Of a DNA stretch of 42,897 nucleotides, positions 1 through 12,400 are shown piece after piece. The position numbers and the translations under genes were made by a program. The first letter of the stretch is position 1, and each line of letters begins with the position of its first letter. Origin of the DNA: an uncultured Treponema sp. (GTDB lineage: Bacteria > Spirochaetota > Spirochaetia > Treponematales > Treponemataceae). The stretch is from NCBI RefSeq assembly GCF_946187725.1, contig NZ_CAMHSK010000023.1, positions 1 to 42,897 on the forward strand, in the 5' to 3' direction. Under the pieces are notes generated by a model. That model was not told the DNA's origin. It made no database searches and saw nothing but the letters and a program-made list of their open reading frames with translations.

Positions 1-55
1 ACGCACGACCTTTCGCTTAGGAGGCGAATGCTCTATCCAGCTGAGCTACGGGATC
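1..55 (-). tRNA. tRNA-Arg (anticodon CCT), 3' part cut off by window edge
   Basis: Read on the minus strand, the gene starts at 55 with acceptor arm GATCCCG. It continues with D arm GCTC...GAGC and anticodon arm TTCGC-CTCCTAA-GCGAA. The seven-base loop puts CCT at the anticodon position, which decodes AGG as arginine. The variable region and T arm run off the left edge, so only about 55 of ~77 bases are present. The cloverleaf pieces fit exactly. Confidence 0.93.
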
Positions 56-67
56 ATTAAACCAGAA

Positions 68-85
68 CGGAACAATAAAGTTCCG
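68..85. repeat. Short perfect hairpin 5' of the tRNA
   Basis: CGGAAC and GTTCCG pair perfectly around a six-base AT loop, between the rpmB terminator and the tRNA 5' end. It lacks a T-run, so it is not a standard terminator. It could be a leader-processing site for the tRNA precursor or chance; its function is unknown. Confidence 0.4.
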
Positions 86-103
86 GACAGTCTTAATTTA
101 ATG

Positions 104-128
104 AAAAAACCACCGCGCGGGGCGATGG
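104..128 (-). terminator. Rho-independent terminator of rpmB
   Basis: On the minus strand CCATCGC pairs with GCGGTGG (one T-G wobble) around a five-base loop, followed immediately by six T. It lies 24 bp after the rpmB stop and before the tRNA, so it separates the two transcription units. Confidence 0.85.
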
Positions 129-152
129 CTTCATCCAATTCTGATAATTGAA

Positions 153-386
153 TTACTCGGCTGCTTTTGGAGCACCAGCGTTTGCAGGAACTACAGTGAT
201 TTTCTTTGTAACGAAACCTGAGCGGTAGCAGCGTGTGCAAACTTTCAATGTTTCAGTTCTTCCGAAATCTTCTGTCTTTACCTTGATGATGTTTGGTTTC
301 CAAGTGTGGCGTGTGTGGTTGTATGATTTACTAACTCTGTTGCCGTGCTGAGAACCTTTTCCGCAAATATCACAAACTCTAGACAT
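153..386 (-). CDS. rpmB: 50S ribosomal protein L28
   Basis: This 77-residue protein begins MSRVCDICGKGSQHGNRVS, typical of bacterial L28, a late-assembling large-subunit protein. Two CxxC pairs (Cys5/Cys8 and CTRC near residues 51-54) show the zinc-binding form. The basic, aromatic stretch SYNHTRHTWKPN is the usual rRNA-contacting region. The length matches the family. The start has an AGGTAGGT-like ribosome site just upstream. It has its own promoter (431-459) and terminator (104-128), so it is probably transcribed alone. The neighbours show no functional link. Confidence 0.96.
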   Translation of the reverse strand: MSRVCDICGKGSQHGNRVSKSYNHTRHTWKPNIIKVKTEDFGRTETLKVCTRCYRSGFVTKKITVVPANAGAPKAAE

Positions 387-430
387 GATTTATACCTACC
401 TAAATTAATATTTACAAATTAAGTTCAAGT

Positions 431-459
431 ATTTTACGAAAATACACAGTTAGTGTCAA
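431..459 (-). promoter_or_regulatory. Sigma-70-type promoter for rpmB
   Basis: On the minus strand TTGACA (454-459) is followed after exactly 17 bp by TAAAAT (431-436). The start codon of rpmB lies about 45 bp further downstream. This is the best consensus promoter in the window. Confidence 0.8.
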
Positions 460-498
460 TATGCGGAGAAAGATTTATTAGACCTTTCCGCTCTCCCT

Positions 499-3400
499 TT
501 ATTTAACGACCATGACCTTTCTTGTCTCGTCGATGCCGCTTCCGCTGACACGAATGAAATAAAGACCACGCGCAACAGGATTGCCGGCGTTGTTTTTTCC
601 GTCCCAGTAGAAATAATGCGTTCCGGCACTCAAAGTTCCCTTAGAAAGCCGCTTAACGATGTTTCCGTCAAGAGTCATGACATAAATGTTCAGGCTGCCG
701 GATTTTTTCATATCAACTTCGATTGAGCATTTTTCTCCGATTCCGGCATTGATTACATTATTCAGGACTGAAATGCCGCCCCTCTGTCTTGTGATGTCGC
801 TCACAGAGAATGACCACAAATCGAGGAAAGAAAAGTCTTTTGCCTTGATTTTCTCCACAGGCATTCTGAAAGCATAAAGCGGTGTTCTGCCGGTAGTTTT
901 ATCGCCGTCATGGTTTATTGTAATCGGAACAGCATCCCCGTTTTCATCAGTCTTCAGAATCTTAAAGAAGAACTGAAATTCTTCACCAGGGGCAAAATTA
1001 TAATCAGCATTTGAAAGAGTCATGTTCAATAAGTTTTCAGAACCAGAAACGGCCTCAAATACAGGATTACCCGAAAGCGGCGAAGGATTGTAAGAACTTG
1101 CCAGAGAATAGAAATTTGCCTCAAGCCAGATTCGCCATTCAAGCCCGGTCAGGAGATTGAATTTGTCGCTTATCCAGGCTGTGCGGAGATTCTTTTTATT
1201 GTCGATTACAAGCTCAAGGGTGCGGTCTTTTTCAAATTGAAGCTGGAACACAATATCATGATTTGAACGCAATTTGCTGTAATTCTTTCCTTCCGCACTG
1301 AAATCATGGACGGCATAATCACTTGAAAGAGGAGCAAGACCTGTTCCATAGGCGGTTTCTTCATTCCAGCCTTCATTTTCATCAGAAAGGGAATAAGCAT
1401 AAAGCACATCCACTGCATTCACGGCAAAATCACTGATTGCATGACAGGTGTGGAACGGAATTGAATTGCCGGTTCTGTCCTGGAAATATGAAGCGACCGT
1501 CACGCCCGCAAAGGTCTCAAGCAAATCGCCTTCATCGTTAACCCGAAGCCAGATTCTTTCGACATCGGAAAGGGCAATATTTCTGTTCAAGGTGAAAAGA
1601 AGAGCCGTATAATCATCAGAATGAACAGCAAGCTCAACGCTCTCCACAGAAATTGAATCGTCTCCAGAAACAAGGGCTGTCGTATCAATATCATCATCGT
1701 CCGAATACACGAATTCGACATTGCTCTTGATTTTTTCAAGCACTGAGTCCAAATCAGAATGAAGCGAAAGTTCCTGCCCTTTGTAGGCAAGAGGTTTTGT
1801 AAACACGACATAAATTTTGTTCTCGCCCAAAGGTGAAATCGTTATCGAGAATGACGGTGGCGTTATGTCCACAGATTTTATCGTTTTTACTGATTTTCCG
1901 CTGTCTGTCTGCACGAGACGATTTCCTGCCAAATCAGTGATGAATGACTTTTCAGGAGAATAGGTCACGATGAAGCCCGTGCGAATCGGAAGCTGAGAAT
2001 CGCTCTCATTCAAGTTGAGCGCGATGTACAGGCCGTCATCTTCGGTTGAAGTAAGGGTCAAATTCTCATTTCTGAAAAGCATACTCTTTACATTTTGAGA
2101 AATCTCATCAGCAGCGAAATTCCTCTCCGATGAATATTCACCGTCAATTTTGTAGACATAAGTAAACGCACCAGAAGAAGAAGCAAGGCTTGAGCGTCTG
2201 AGTCCGCCGTGAGTCATATTTGAACCCGAAGAAAAGGCTCGCTGTCCACCAGTCGTTTCAGGCCCGATATGATTTTGAAGAACGGTGCCGTTAAAAGTCC
2301 AGCCCTGCTGAGAAATCCATCTGTATTCATCATCAGCGCTATAATTCTGCTTGTTGTCAAAAAGGTGCATTTCGATTTTATCAAGGTAAGCGCTCGTATT
2401 CGATTCAACGGTTCCAACAATCTCGTAAATACGGTCCTCGCCGTCACCTTCTGTCCATGAATTGCCTTCAGACGCAAGATTCGTGACATAAGGAGCAAAC
2501 ACTGGCGGCAAGCAATCCCAATCGCCGTAAAGAGAAGATGGCGAATCAGAAATGCGGTCATTTACAGAGATGATTCTTGACTCGTTGTTTTCATCAAGCG
2601 TGTTTTTGAGAGGATTTCCAGACTCATCTTCGGCAAGGTCCGTGATGTATGAATTTTCGCGTACAGTGACTTTTCCACCCGGAGTTTTTGAAGAATCAAT
2701 ATAGCCAATCCAGTTGTTAAATGAAGAAGAGCCGTACGAAACAGGATTTTCTGAATCAACATAGCCCGCAACTGAAATTCTTATGCGATTTTTGTGAACA
2801 GATTCTTCGGAATCAGCGTTAAGAGAGAATTTTCTGTAAAGAGCGTGAGGCTTTGCGTTGTCGCTCTCGTGTGAATTTCCGTTTTTCCAGCCAGAAACAA
2901 GTTCGCCTGAAGCAAAAGAAGCAAAACCCGCGACATAAAGACCGCTTCCCTCTTTTGAAATTGCACCTCCGTGAGATGAAGCGGAATCAAAATCTTTCTG
3001 AGCCTGAACATTCTGATTAAACTCTTCGCTTCCCGCGCTCAAATCACCGATATCAACCGGCTCAGAATACCTGAACTCGATAAAGTTGTGAGAATCGTAG
3101 TATTTTTGAGAAGATGCCTCACCAGTGTTCTTTGAATGAAGTTCCTGACCTGTAAACACATCCGTCAGAACAGGGCGTGCCTTATCCAGCGGTAGATATT
3201 TTTCAGCAGAATCATAAGATGAAGAATCCTCGTCTTTCCAAAGACCTGTGCCGTAATTTCTGCACATCGTTTTTCCTTCAGCGGCGTAGAAAAGGCCTTC
3301 CATCAAAGACAAATCGATTTTACGGGTGCGGTGAGTTCCGCTTCGGTCCGTGCTGTCTTCTTCACCATAAGATTTGCCAGTTGCATCCGTGTTCCAGCGG

Positions 3401-6400
3401 TATTCAGATGAAGCGACTTTTAGATAAAGTTTCGTTCCGGCAGGAATGTCTTTGTTTTTCCATTCAGATTCAGAAAGCGGCACCGAACATGAAGTTCCGT
3501 CGCTCTGAGTATAGAAAACGCCGTCAAAAGCAAGCTGTCCGTCATCGTAGAAAATTCCACCGTTTTCAAGAGAAGAAATCAGAGAAATCGTATTTGAAAG
3601 CTCCGAATTCGAATTTTCAAGAGCCATATCAAATGAAAGGCAAAGAACCGAATCCGAAACCGAATAAGCCGAAGTGATTTGAGGATGCGCGAACTGGAAG
3701 CCTGAATTTCCGCCCTTATCAAAAATATTCTGTGAAAGAGCCGCCGTAACGAAAGCATTTCCTGATGAAGATGCGGCCGCACAGTTCGTGACGCTTGAAT
3801 TGAAAATCACTGCAAAAGGCATGCCCCACTGATTTTCCGTTGCAACCGATGAATAATTGAACTGCGGATTTGATGAAGACGAATCAGGCAAAATCAGATT
3901 GAAATCAGTAAAATCAAGTCCGTTAAGATAAAAATTGCCACCAACAGAAAGAGTTGCGCCTGAAGAAGAAAGTTTGGAATCAAAAGCAGAATGCGCCCTG
4001 TACAAAAGCGACTCCGAAAGAGGATATGCAAAACGACTGTCGCTGCCTGAATAGCGCGGATCATCTTCTCCGTAATTTTCACCGAAAGCCACGAAATTGC
4101 CGCCAACCGAAACACTTTCCGAGCAAAAAATCACTTCGCCCGAATAAACAGTGAGATTTTTTTCAAAAGATAGGGTGCTGACAATCGAAATTGAAGACAG
4201 ACTGTCAATGTCAAAATAAACATCACTTGCAAATGAGAGCGAAGAAGCCGATTCAGCTTTCCATACGCGGTTTTTGTTTCCATCAGCAAGAATATAGCCC
4301 GACTGAGATTTTATGCTTACATTTCCTTTTGAAACGACATCTGCTTTAAGGTAAACATTTTTTTCTGCCGTGACATTACCGCCAAAGAACGCATCTGAAA
4401 GAATCGTGAGTGAATCCGTGCCAGCCAAAGTTGAGTCAAACGAGACAGAATTACTTGCCGCATCAAAGACAATAGCATCAGCGAGCGAGACGGATTTTTC
4501 ATATTCCTGTGCACCGCTTGTTGTAACATTTCCTTCTATAATAACATCGCTTTTTACAGAGAGAGATTCGCAAGCACTCTCACCCAAAAGTCTGAATCTT
4601 TCGCCATTTGAATCCGCACCCGAAAGTACGATTTTTCCACCAGAAACGACTTCAACGCCACTGGCAAATGTATTCGCCCCAGAAAGCGTGATGTCACCGG
4701 CCGGGCTGCTCTGATTTCCCAAAATCACTTTGCCAGAGAAAATGTTTGCCCCGGAAAGAGTGATTGATTTTCCGCTTCCGTTTATGATTAAAGTTTCGCC
4801 TGAAACCGAAATTGCTGAAGAGACCGAACCTTCTGAATTTTCAGTGAATTCGAGCTCCCGATAAGCATTGCCCCAGTTGAGCGAAGTTCCGAAATTTCCG
4901 TAATATTCAAAGGTTCCAAGTGAGGCGACATCAGGCTTGTTTATTATCTCGGAAAGATTTTCTGAGCCGCTCATTCGGATTCGTGAATTTTCTGAAATAT
5001 TAAAGATGTTTACGCTGAGATTTTTTCCTGCAAAATCAAAAACTGCGTCATTTTGAATGCTGAGGGTGCTTGAGACACTTCGATTTACATCAAGGCCGTC
5101 TTCAAAAACCGTAAATTCCCTTGATTCAAAGGCAAGATTTAAGTCTTCCGTGAGTTTTGGATAGTTATTGCTTTCAACAGCGGGAATTTCTACAATCGAA
5201 TAGCGGCCTGGAATTACCTGAGGCATCCAGTTTGATTTTTCGCGCCATTCAGAATCAGTTGCACCAGTCCAGACATATTTTTGACCAGCAAAAATCCAGT
5301 TAGTGTTTTCACCGCCGTCGATGTTGAATTCGTCAAGCGCATAGATTATGATTTCATTTTCGCTGTTCGAGTTTTCAATCTTTGTGTGGGCGATGCTTGT
5401 ATTTTCAGCAGGAACAGAGATTTTCCATTCGCCGTCACCAGTCAACAAGATTTCCTGCCCTGCACTTCCGCGCGTTATGATTTTTTCCGTGACGGTCTGA
5501 GTTTTGCCTTCAGCGAATCTGGCCGTTTTTCCAGCCCCAAGGAAGGAAAGGAGTCCGAAGGTGTTTGAATCAGAGAAGGTCGCATTACCGGAAAATTCTG
5601 CCGTGCCGAATGTGTTTTCTGCTGAAAGAATAGCGTCACCCCGGAAAGAAGCTGCATTAAATGAGTTAGATGCAGAAAGGGTCGCGTTGCCCTGAAAGTC
5701 TGCGTCATGGAATGAGTTATTGCCCAGAATCGAAGCCGTGCCACTGAAAACCGTAGCGTAAAAATCAGAATTTCCTGTAAGGGTGGTGGCATTTCCTGAG
5801 AAAAGAATTGAAGAATCTTCGTTCGCACTAAAGCTTCCCCGATTCGTCCAATTGCCAGTGACAGTAAATGAGCCTGAAGCAGAAAGAGAAGAATCAGCTG
5901 AAATTTCAAGATTTTCGAACTCAGCCGTGAGCGAAGAAGAAATTGTGATTTTCTGGGGAGAAGTGCCCTTGAAAAGGAAATTTTTATCTGCCGTAAATGT
6001 TCCGCCTGCATCCACAGAAAAATCGCCAGAAAGAGAAAATTGCTCCAAAGCAGAAAGAGTTCCGCCTTTGACAGAAAGATTGCCGCCTGCCTCAATTTCG
6101 CTTTCAGATACCGCAATTCCTGAAATCACAAGATTTGCGTAGTCCAGTCCAGAAGGAGAAAATTTTGTGACACTTTGAGGATTTTCGCTCGTGCCACCCG
6201 AATACAAAACCCTTCCGCCATGCAAAGTATCGTTTACAGGTGAATTGCCGTCCGTGATTCGCTCGGAGCCTGCATATTCAATCGTTCCGTAGTTTGAGAA
6301 AGTTCCTCCGACAGAGAGTGAAGCCGTGTCTGAAAGCAAAATGCTTCCATAAGTGATAAGGTCCTCTGTAACAGAAAGCGTTTTTGTGCCTGAAAGCGTG

Positions 6401-9400
6401 AGTGAAGCGTCTGTGCCGGAAACAGAACCGATTTCAAGCGATTCGAGAGTGATTCCATCGACATCAGCATGAGGATAGTTCGTTTTTCCACCCGGAATTG
6501 AAGCTGCTTTGCCGTAGGTGTTATATGAAGCAAGTCCAGGTGCAAGATATGACTCCCAGTTATCATCATCCGACCAGGAATCATTTTTTGCTCCGCTCCA
6601 TACGAAGTCGAACTCATATCCAAGATTCCAGCCATTTTTGAAAACCTGAGCGAAATACAACTGTCTGTCCGTTCCATTTGCGGGTTCTGAACTGGTGTTC
6701 TCACCGGAATATGCTTTGTGAGAGCCATAGAATACCGAATCACCCTCACGGATTATGATTTTTCCACCGATTGAAAGATACTCTGCAATGAGATTTGAGG
6801 CAGGCACGACAAGTACTGAATCCGCAGCACTTGAAAGCGAAAGAAGATTTCCATCCGTGCCTTTGAGCGTGAGATTTCCGCTTACGGATTGGATTGTTCC
6901 GCTTCCGAAAGTGAGCGTTGCCCCGCCCGCCTCGCAGGTAAAGTCCGTGAATGTGTTTGAAGCAGAGAATGTCGCGTTTCCTTCAAAAAGTGCATCGTTA
7001 AAATCAGTGCTGCCTGAAAGAATGGTGTCCGCGCCTTTGAAAGTGACCGTGCTCTTGTTTGCAGTGAATGAACCGCCGTTCGTCCAGTTTCCCGCCACAG
7101 TGATTTCATAATCATCGTCCGAAGAAGAGCCGAATGCGAGCGAGCTTTCAGAATCAATCGTCAAATCAGAAGTAAAAATGATTTTTCTGTCTGAATCACT
7201 GCTTCCTGTAAACATGAGCGTAGAATCGCCTTTGAAAGTGACCGCTCCGCTGTAATTCTGACTTCCGAGCGTGCTGACATTTCCTTTCAGAACCACTGAA
7301 GTACCTGTCATGCTGCAATCGCCGCCTGCGCTTAAATTCCCTTCCAGAACCACTGAAGCACCACTCATGCTGCAATCGCCGTCTGTGCTCAGATTTCCTT
7401 GTAAAAGCACAGAATTTCCGCTCAGAGAAAGGTCATCGCTTCCAGAGGCATCAGAGGCCAGAGTGAGGTTGCCACTTGCAGAAAGTGAAACCGTGCCTGA
7501 GAAAGCAAAATCATCTTCAAAAACAAGATTTGCCGCCCCACTGATTGAAGCCGAAGTGATTTCAGAAGTTCCATTAACCGTTAAGCTTTTTCCGTTTCCG
7601 TCCAAATCAGCTGTTGCCGTAAAATCTTCCCCGACGATAATGTCTCCTGCAAGAATCGCATTGGATGAAACCACAAGATTTGCGTAATCCGAAGAGAAGT
7701 TCGTTACGATTTGAGGATTTGCGCTGCTTCCGCCCGAATAAACGACGGTTCCACCGTGAGTGCTGTCGTTCAATGGATTTGCGGTCGGTGTGGCTCTGTC
7801 CGTGATTCGCCCAGTTCCGCTGTAGGCTATCGTGCCGTAATTGATGAGCGAGCCTGTCGAAATAGAAGCCGAGCCTGAATGAGCGATTGTGCCCCAGTTT
7901 GTCAGTTCGTCTGTTATCATGAAAGAATTTGCTCCAGAAAGAGAGATTTTTGCATCAGATGAAGCTGACTCCCCGACAAGCAGAGATTTGACAGAAATTC
8001 CTTCAGTATCAACAAGAGGATAATACGCTTTGCCGCCCGGAATTGTGACTTCTACGCCCGATGTGCTGTTTGAACTTAATCCAGGTGCAAGTTCTGATTC
8101 CCAGTTTGAATCTTTTGACCATACATTGTCAGAATCTTCGCCCTTCCATCTGTAGAAAAATTCAAAACCAAGATTCCAGCCATGTTTGAAAAGTGTCGCA
8201 TAATACGAAGCCAGTGAAGTTCCGCTTGCAGGTTCACTTGTTTTGTCATCCAAAAGATAAGCCGTGTGCGAGCCATAAACAACATCGCTTTCTTCGCGAA
8301 TCCAGACATTTTCGCCAATTGAAAGATAAGCCGCAGTGAGATTTGAAGCAGGAACGACAATCGCAGATTCAGAATCACTTGAAAGAGAAAGAAGATTTCC
8401 GGCCGCCCCTTTGAGCGTTATGTTTCTGCTTACGGATTGGATTGTGCCGCTTCCGAAAGAGAGCGTTTTTCCGCCCGCCACGCAGGTAAAGTCCGTGAAT
8501 GAGTTTGAAGCAGAGAATGTCGCGTTGCCTTTGAAAGTTGCCGTGCCGAAGGTGTTCGCTGCTGAAAGTGTTGCGTCGCCATTGAAGAGTGCCGAAGCGA
8601 ATGAGTTTGAATCTGAAAGTGTCGCGCTACCCCGGAATTCTGCGTCGTGGAATGAATTCGCATCAGAAAGAATTGCGTTGCCTTCAAAAAGTGCGTCATA
8701 AAAGTCCGTGCTGCCTGAAACCGTGGTACTGCCAGTGAAAGTGACTGTGCTCTTGTTTGCAGTGAATGTGCCGCCGTTCGTCCAGCTGCCTGAAACCGTG
8801 ATGCTTAATGAATCGTCCGCGTTTGCTCCTGAAGCAAATTGTGCCCCGGAAGTGATATTAATAGAAGAAAGTGAGATGTCTTGTGTCTGACGGCAAATTC
8901 CTGAAATCACGAGCTTTGCATAATCCGCAGATGAAGAAGAGAATTTCGTTACGGTTTGAGGATTTGCACTTGTGCCGCCTGAATAAACGACGGTTCCGCC
9001 GTGAGCACTGTCATTCAATGGATTTGCAGTCGGTGTGGCTCTGTCCGTGATTCGCCCGGTTCCGCTGTAGGCTATCGTGCCGTAATTGATGAGCAAACCT
9101 GTTGCAGGAGAAAGCGAGCCAGAATGTACGATTGTGCCGTAATTTGTAAGCTCATCTGTTACCGTAAAAGAGGTCGTATTTTCGAATGTAAGGGTGGCAA
9201 CTGATTCAGCCTGTGTGCCGATTTCAAGGCTTTCAAGGGCAATTTCATTGACATCGACAAGAGGATAGTTGCCGCCACTGATTTCAGGAATAACGACTTT
9301 TGCGCCAGTAGAATTTTTTGAGGCAATTCCCGGAGCCAGATTTGATTCCCAGTTTGCATCGACAGACCACAAAGTCGCCCCTGAAGAAGAACCGCCAACC

Positions 9401-12400
9401 CATCTATAGACGAATTCAAAGCCCAAATCCCAGCCGTTTTGCAAAAGTTCTGCATAGGCAGTTCCATTGTAAGGAACGCTTGTTTTAGAAACAGAATATG
9501 CTTTATGAGAGCCGGCAACGACATCTGTGCCAGGATTCTTTATCTTAACATAGCCACCGATTGATAGGTAATCAGCCGTGAGATTTGAAGCAGGAACGAC
9601 AATAAATGATTCAGAATCACTTGAAAGAGAAAGACGATTTCCATCCGCACCTTTGAGCGTGAGATTTCCGCTTACAGTCTGAGTCGTGTCGCCTGCGAAA
9701 GTGAGGCTTAGCCCGCCAGTCTCACAAGTGAAAGCACTGAATGTGTTGTCGCCACTAAGGACAGTTTCCGCATTGAAAGTCGCCGCCTGTGAGAATGTGT
9801 TGTTGCCGCTGAATGTGCTACTTCCTGCGACCGTGACCGGGCTTGAAAAAGTTATCGTGCCGGAAGCTCCGCTAATCGTTGTTGAAGAGTCAGCCGTTCC
9901 AATCGTGATTCCGCCTTGAGCCGTGACCGAATATCCGCTTTGAACAACAATTGTTCCGGTCAAAGCGAGTTTGTTATAAGTAAGATTTGTGATTGGCTTT
10001 ACGGTTCCAGTTCCGTCACACGCATAATGCCATGTGCCATTCTCAACTGTAGCATCAGCAGGAAGCGAGACAGTTTCCGTGCCTTTTAGAACAATCGTGC
10101 CCGAATTTGAAAAAGAATCCGTTACAGAAAATGCCTTTCCGTTCAGCGAAAGCGAATTGCCCTTTGAGACCGTAATTTCTGCAATCGTGACATCTGTGGT
10201 AAGTTCAGGCTGACTTGCGGGAGCTAGCGCATAGACAACGATTCCAGTTTCATCTGGAACAACGCCATCTTCCCAGTTTGAAGTGTTTGCCCATGATGAT
10301 GATGAAGCGGAGCCTTTCCAGGTGTAAGTAAGACCAGGAAGATTCCAACCGTTTTCGAATACAGTTGCATAATCTGCTGAAGTCGTACTGTTGGTTACAG
10401 TAAAAACTCGTGGGTCAATATTACTTGTCGAATTGCTGATTTTTATCGCACCACCCAAAGAAAGATATGAACCAGAAAAATTTAATTTATCAACAACAAT
10501 CCGCCCGGTACCCTTTACATCAATACGATTTGATTCATCAGCTCCATTCAGGGTCAAAGAATTCGAACCAGCTTTAAGCATACCGTTACAAATTAAATCG
10601 CCTGAAATTACAAGATTGCTTGAAAGTGTCGTAACAGCCACAGAATCAACCGTAACCTTTTTGATTACAGAAGAAGCCAAATTGCTGACCGAAACAGCGC
10701 CGGAACCAGTAAATTCAATGAGTCCTGTTGAATTGATGGTGTCAGCAACAGTTAGCCCCTCCGTTTTGATTGTGCCAGTGTTTGTGGCACTCGTTACCGA
10801 GACAGTTGATGATGTAATCGTGCCACCGTTTGTGACATCCGTTACCGAGACAGTCGGTGATGTAATCGTGCCGTTGTTTGTGACCTTTGGACAGTTAAGA
10901 GTTGATGAAAGAACGGTGCCGCTTGAACCCACCGAAACACTAGAGGTAGCAGAAACTGTACCAAATGAAAGTGCAAGGCTGGTCGCGTCAAGAGTTCCAT
11001 TTACCGTATATGAGGTGGGCATATCGTTTGGTCCATCCGTAAAAGTCTCTGTGACCTTTAGAGTCTTTCCTTCATTTATAATTACATTCGTACCACTGTG
11101 TGGATAAAGTTTTGCCGTATCAACATCGCAGTCAATAGTGAGCGTGCCTTTTACTCCACCAGTCGAACTTACACGGTCAAGTTCAAGTTTTGTACAAGTG
11201 AGTTTTCCGCTGCCGGTAATTGTGACAGAAGAATCAGTCGCTAAGTAAGGAACAACCGCAGGCTCCGTGTGCATCTGGATATCACTAACAGTAACCTCGC
11301 CAGAACCTATATCTAAAGTACTCGTATTGCCAAGATAAAGCGTATTGAAGTTTTGCTCAGTGCAAGTTGTGAATGTTTTTCCGTTTGTAAGGAAATAGAT
11401 TTTTCCGTCTTTATGCTCGAAGTTTCCACTGGACATTGCCGAAAAATCAGCATTGCCATAAAAAATCGTGTTTGCACTTGATGCCGTGAATTTGGAAGAG
11501 GCACCGCCTGAATAATCACCATTAAAAATAACGGTAGCATTGCTGCAATCAATCGAACCATTATTTGTAACATTTCCATTAAATGTAAGCGAAGAACTTC
11601 CACCTATACTCGTCGTGCCAGAAATTACAAGGGAACCATTCACAGTTAAAGCCGCACTGTCTGCAAGACTAAAATCCGTGACGGCCGAAGTTGATGTAAA
11701 AACCGCCGTTTCATTGGTCACATGCCCCGGATATGTTCCCGCAGTAACTTTCTGCCATTTTCCATCGCTGTCTTTTGCACGCCAGTTTGTGCTTTCTGTC
11801 CAGGCATTGCTTGTCACACCAACCCAATAATATGTATCAGTAGAAATTTCATCATCATCTTCTGTAACAATAACACTAGACGAATCTGGAATTACATTAG
11901 AGTCTAATTGATAAGCTGCTCCATTATCTGTAGTTGCACCAGAAACATCAAAACTTCCGTTTCCAGTTATATCCGTAGTTATTCCGGCATCTCTATCAAC
12001 ATAATACGATCCCTCGACTTTAACGGAAGCATTATCAAGTACAAGATGAGTTTCTACATTATTCGCAACATCATACATTACAGTTATGTATAAAAGACCT
12101 GAAGAACCTGAATTTTTCAATATTAAAGTTGCTTTTTTTGTCGTAGATTCGTCATTTCTTCCACCAAGATAAAAGTTCCCGACCGTGAGCGTATACCCAT
12201 TCAAATCAATCGTGACATCAGCGTGAATCCATAGATTATCAATGCTCGTGTTTCCAACCAGCCTGATAGTTGCATCGGGTGAGGTGATGTCTAAAGTTCC
12301 GCCATTTCCAAGAGTCCCACTCCACTCCGTTCCCCACCCCGCAATCGTGCACAGGAAGAAAAGCGCGGCGAAAATCATTTTCTTTCCCGCGAAGCTTTTT

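Noticed and set aside
5475..6116. 213-codon minus-strand frame overlapping the giant gene in another phase
   Set aside because: Arises from the repeated codon pattern of the 17-residue units; it lacks any recognisable protein features.
5557..8700. Regular 51-bp repeats considered as CRISPR
   Set aside because: The units are in-frame coding repeats without spacers of unrelated sequence, and no cas genes are present.
10391..11107. 238-codon open frame on the plus strand
   Set aside because: It lies wholly inside the giant minus-strand gene. Its composition mirrors the Ser/Thr/Val repeats in reverse, and it has no ribosome site or domain.
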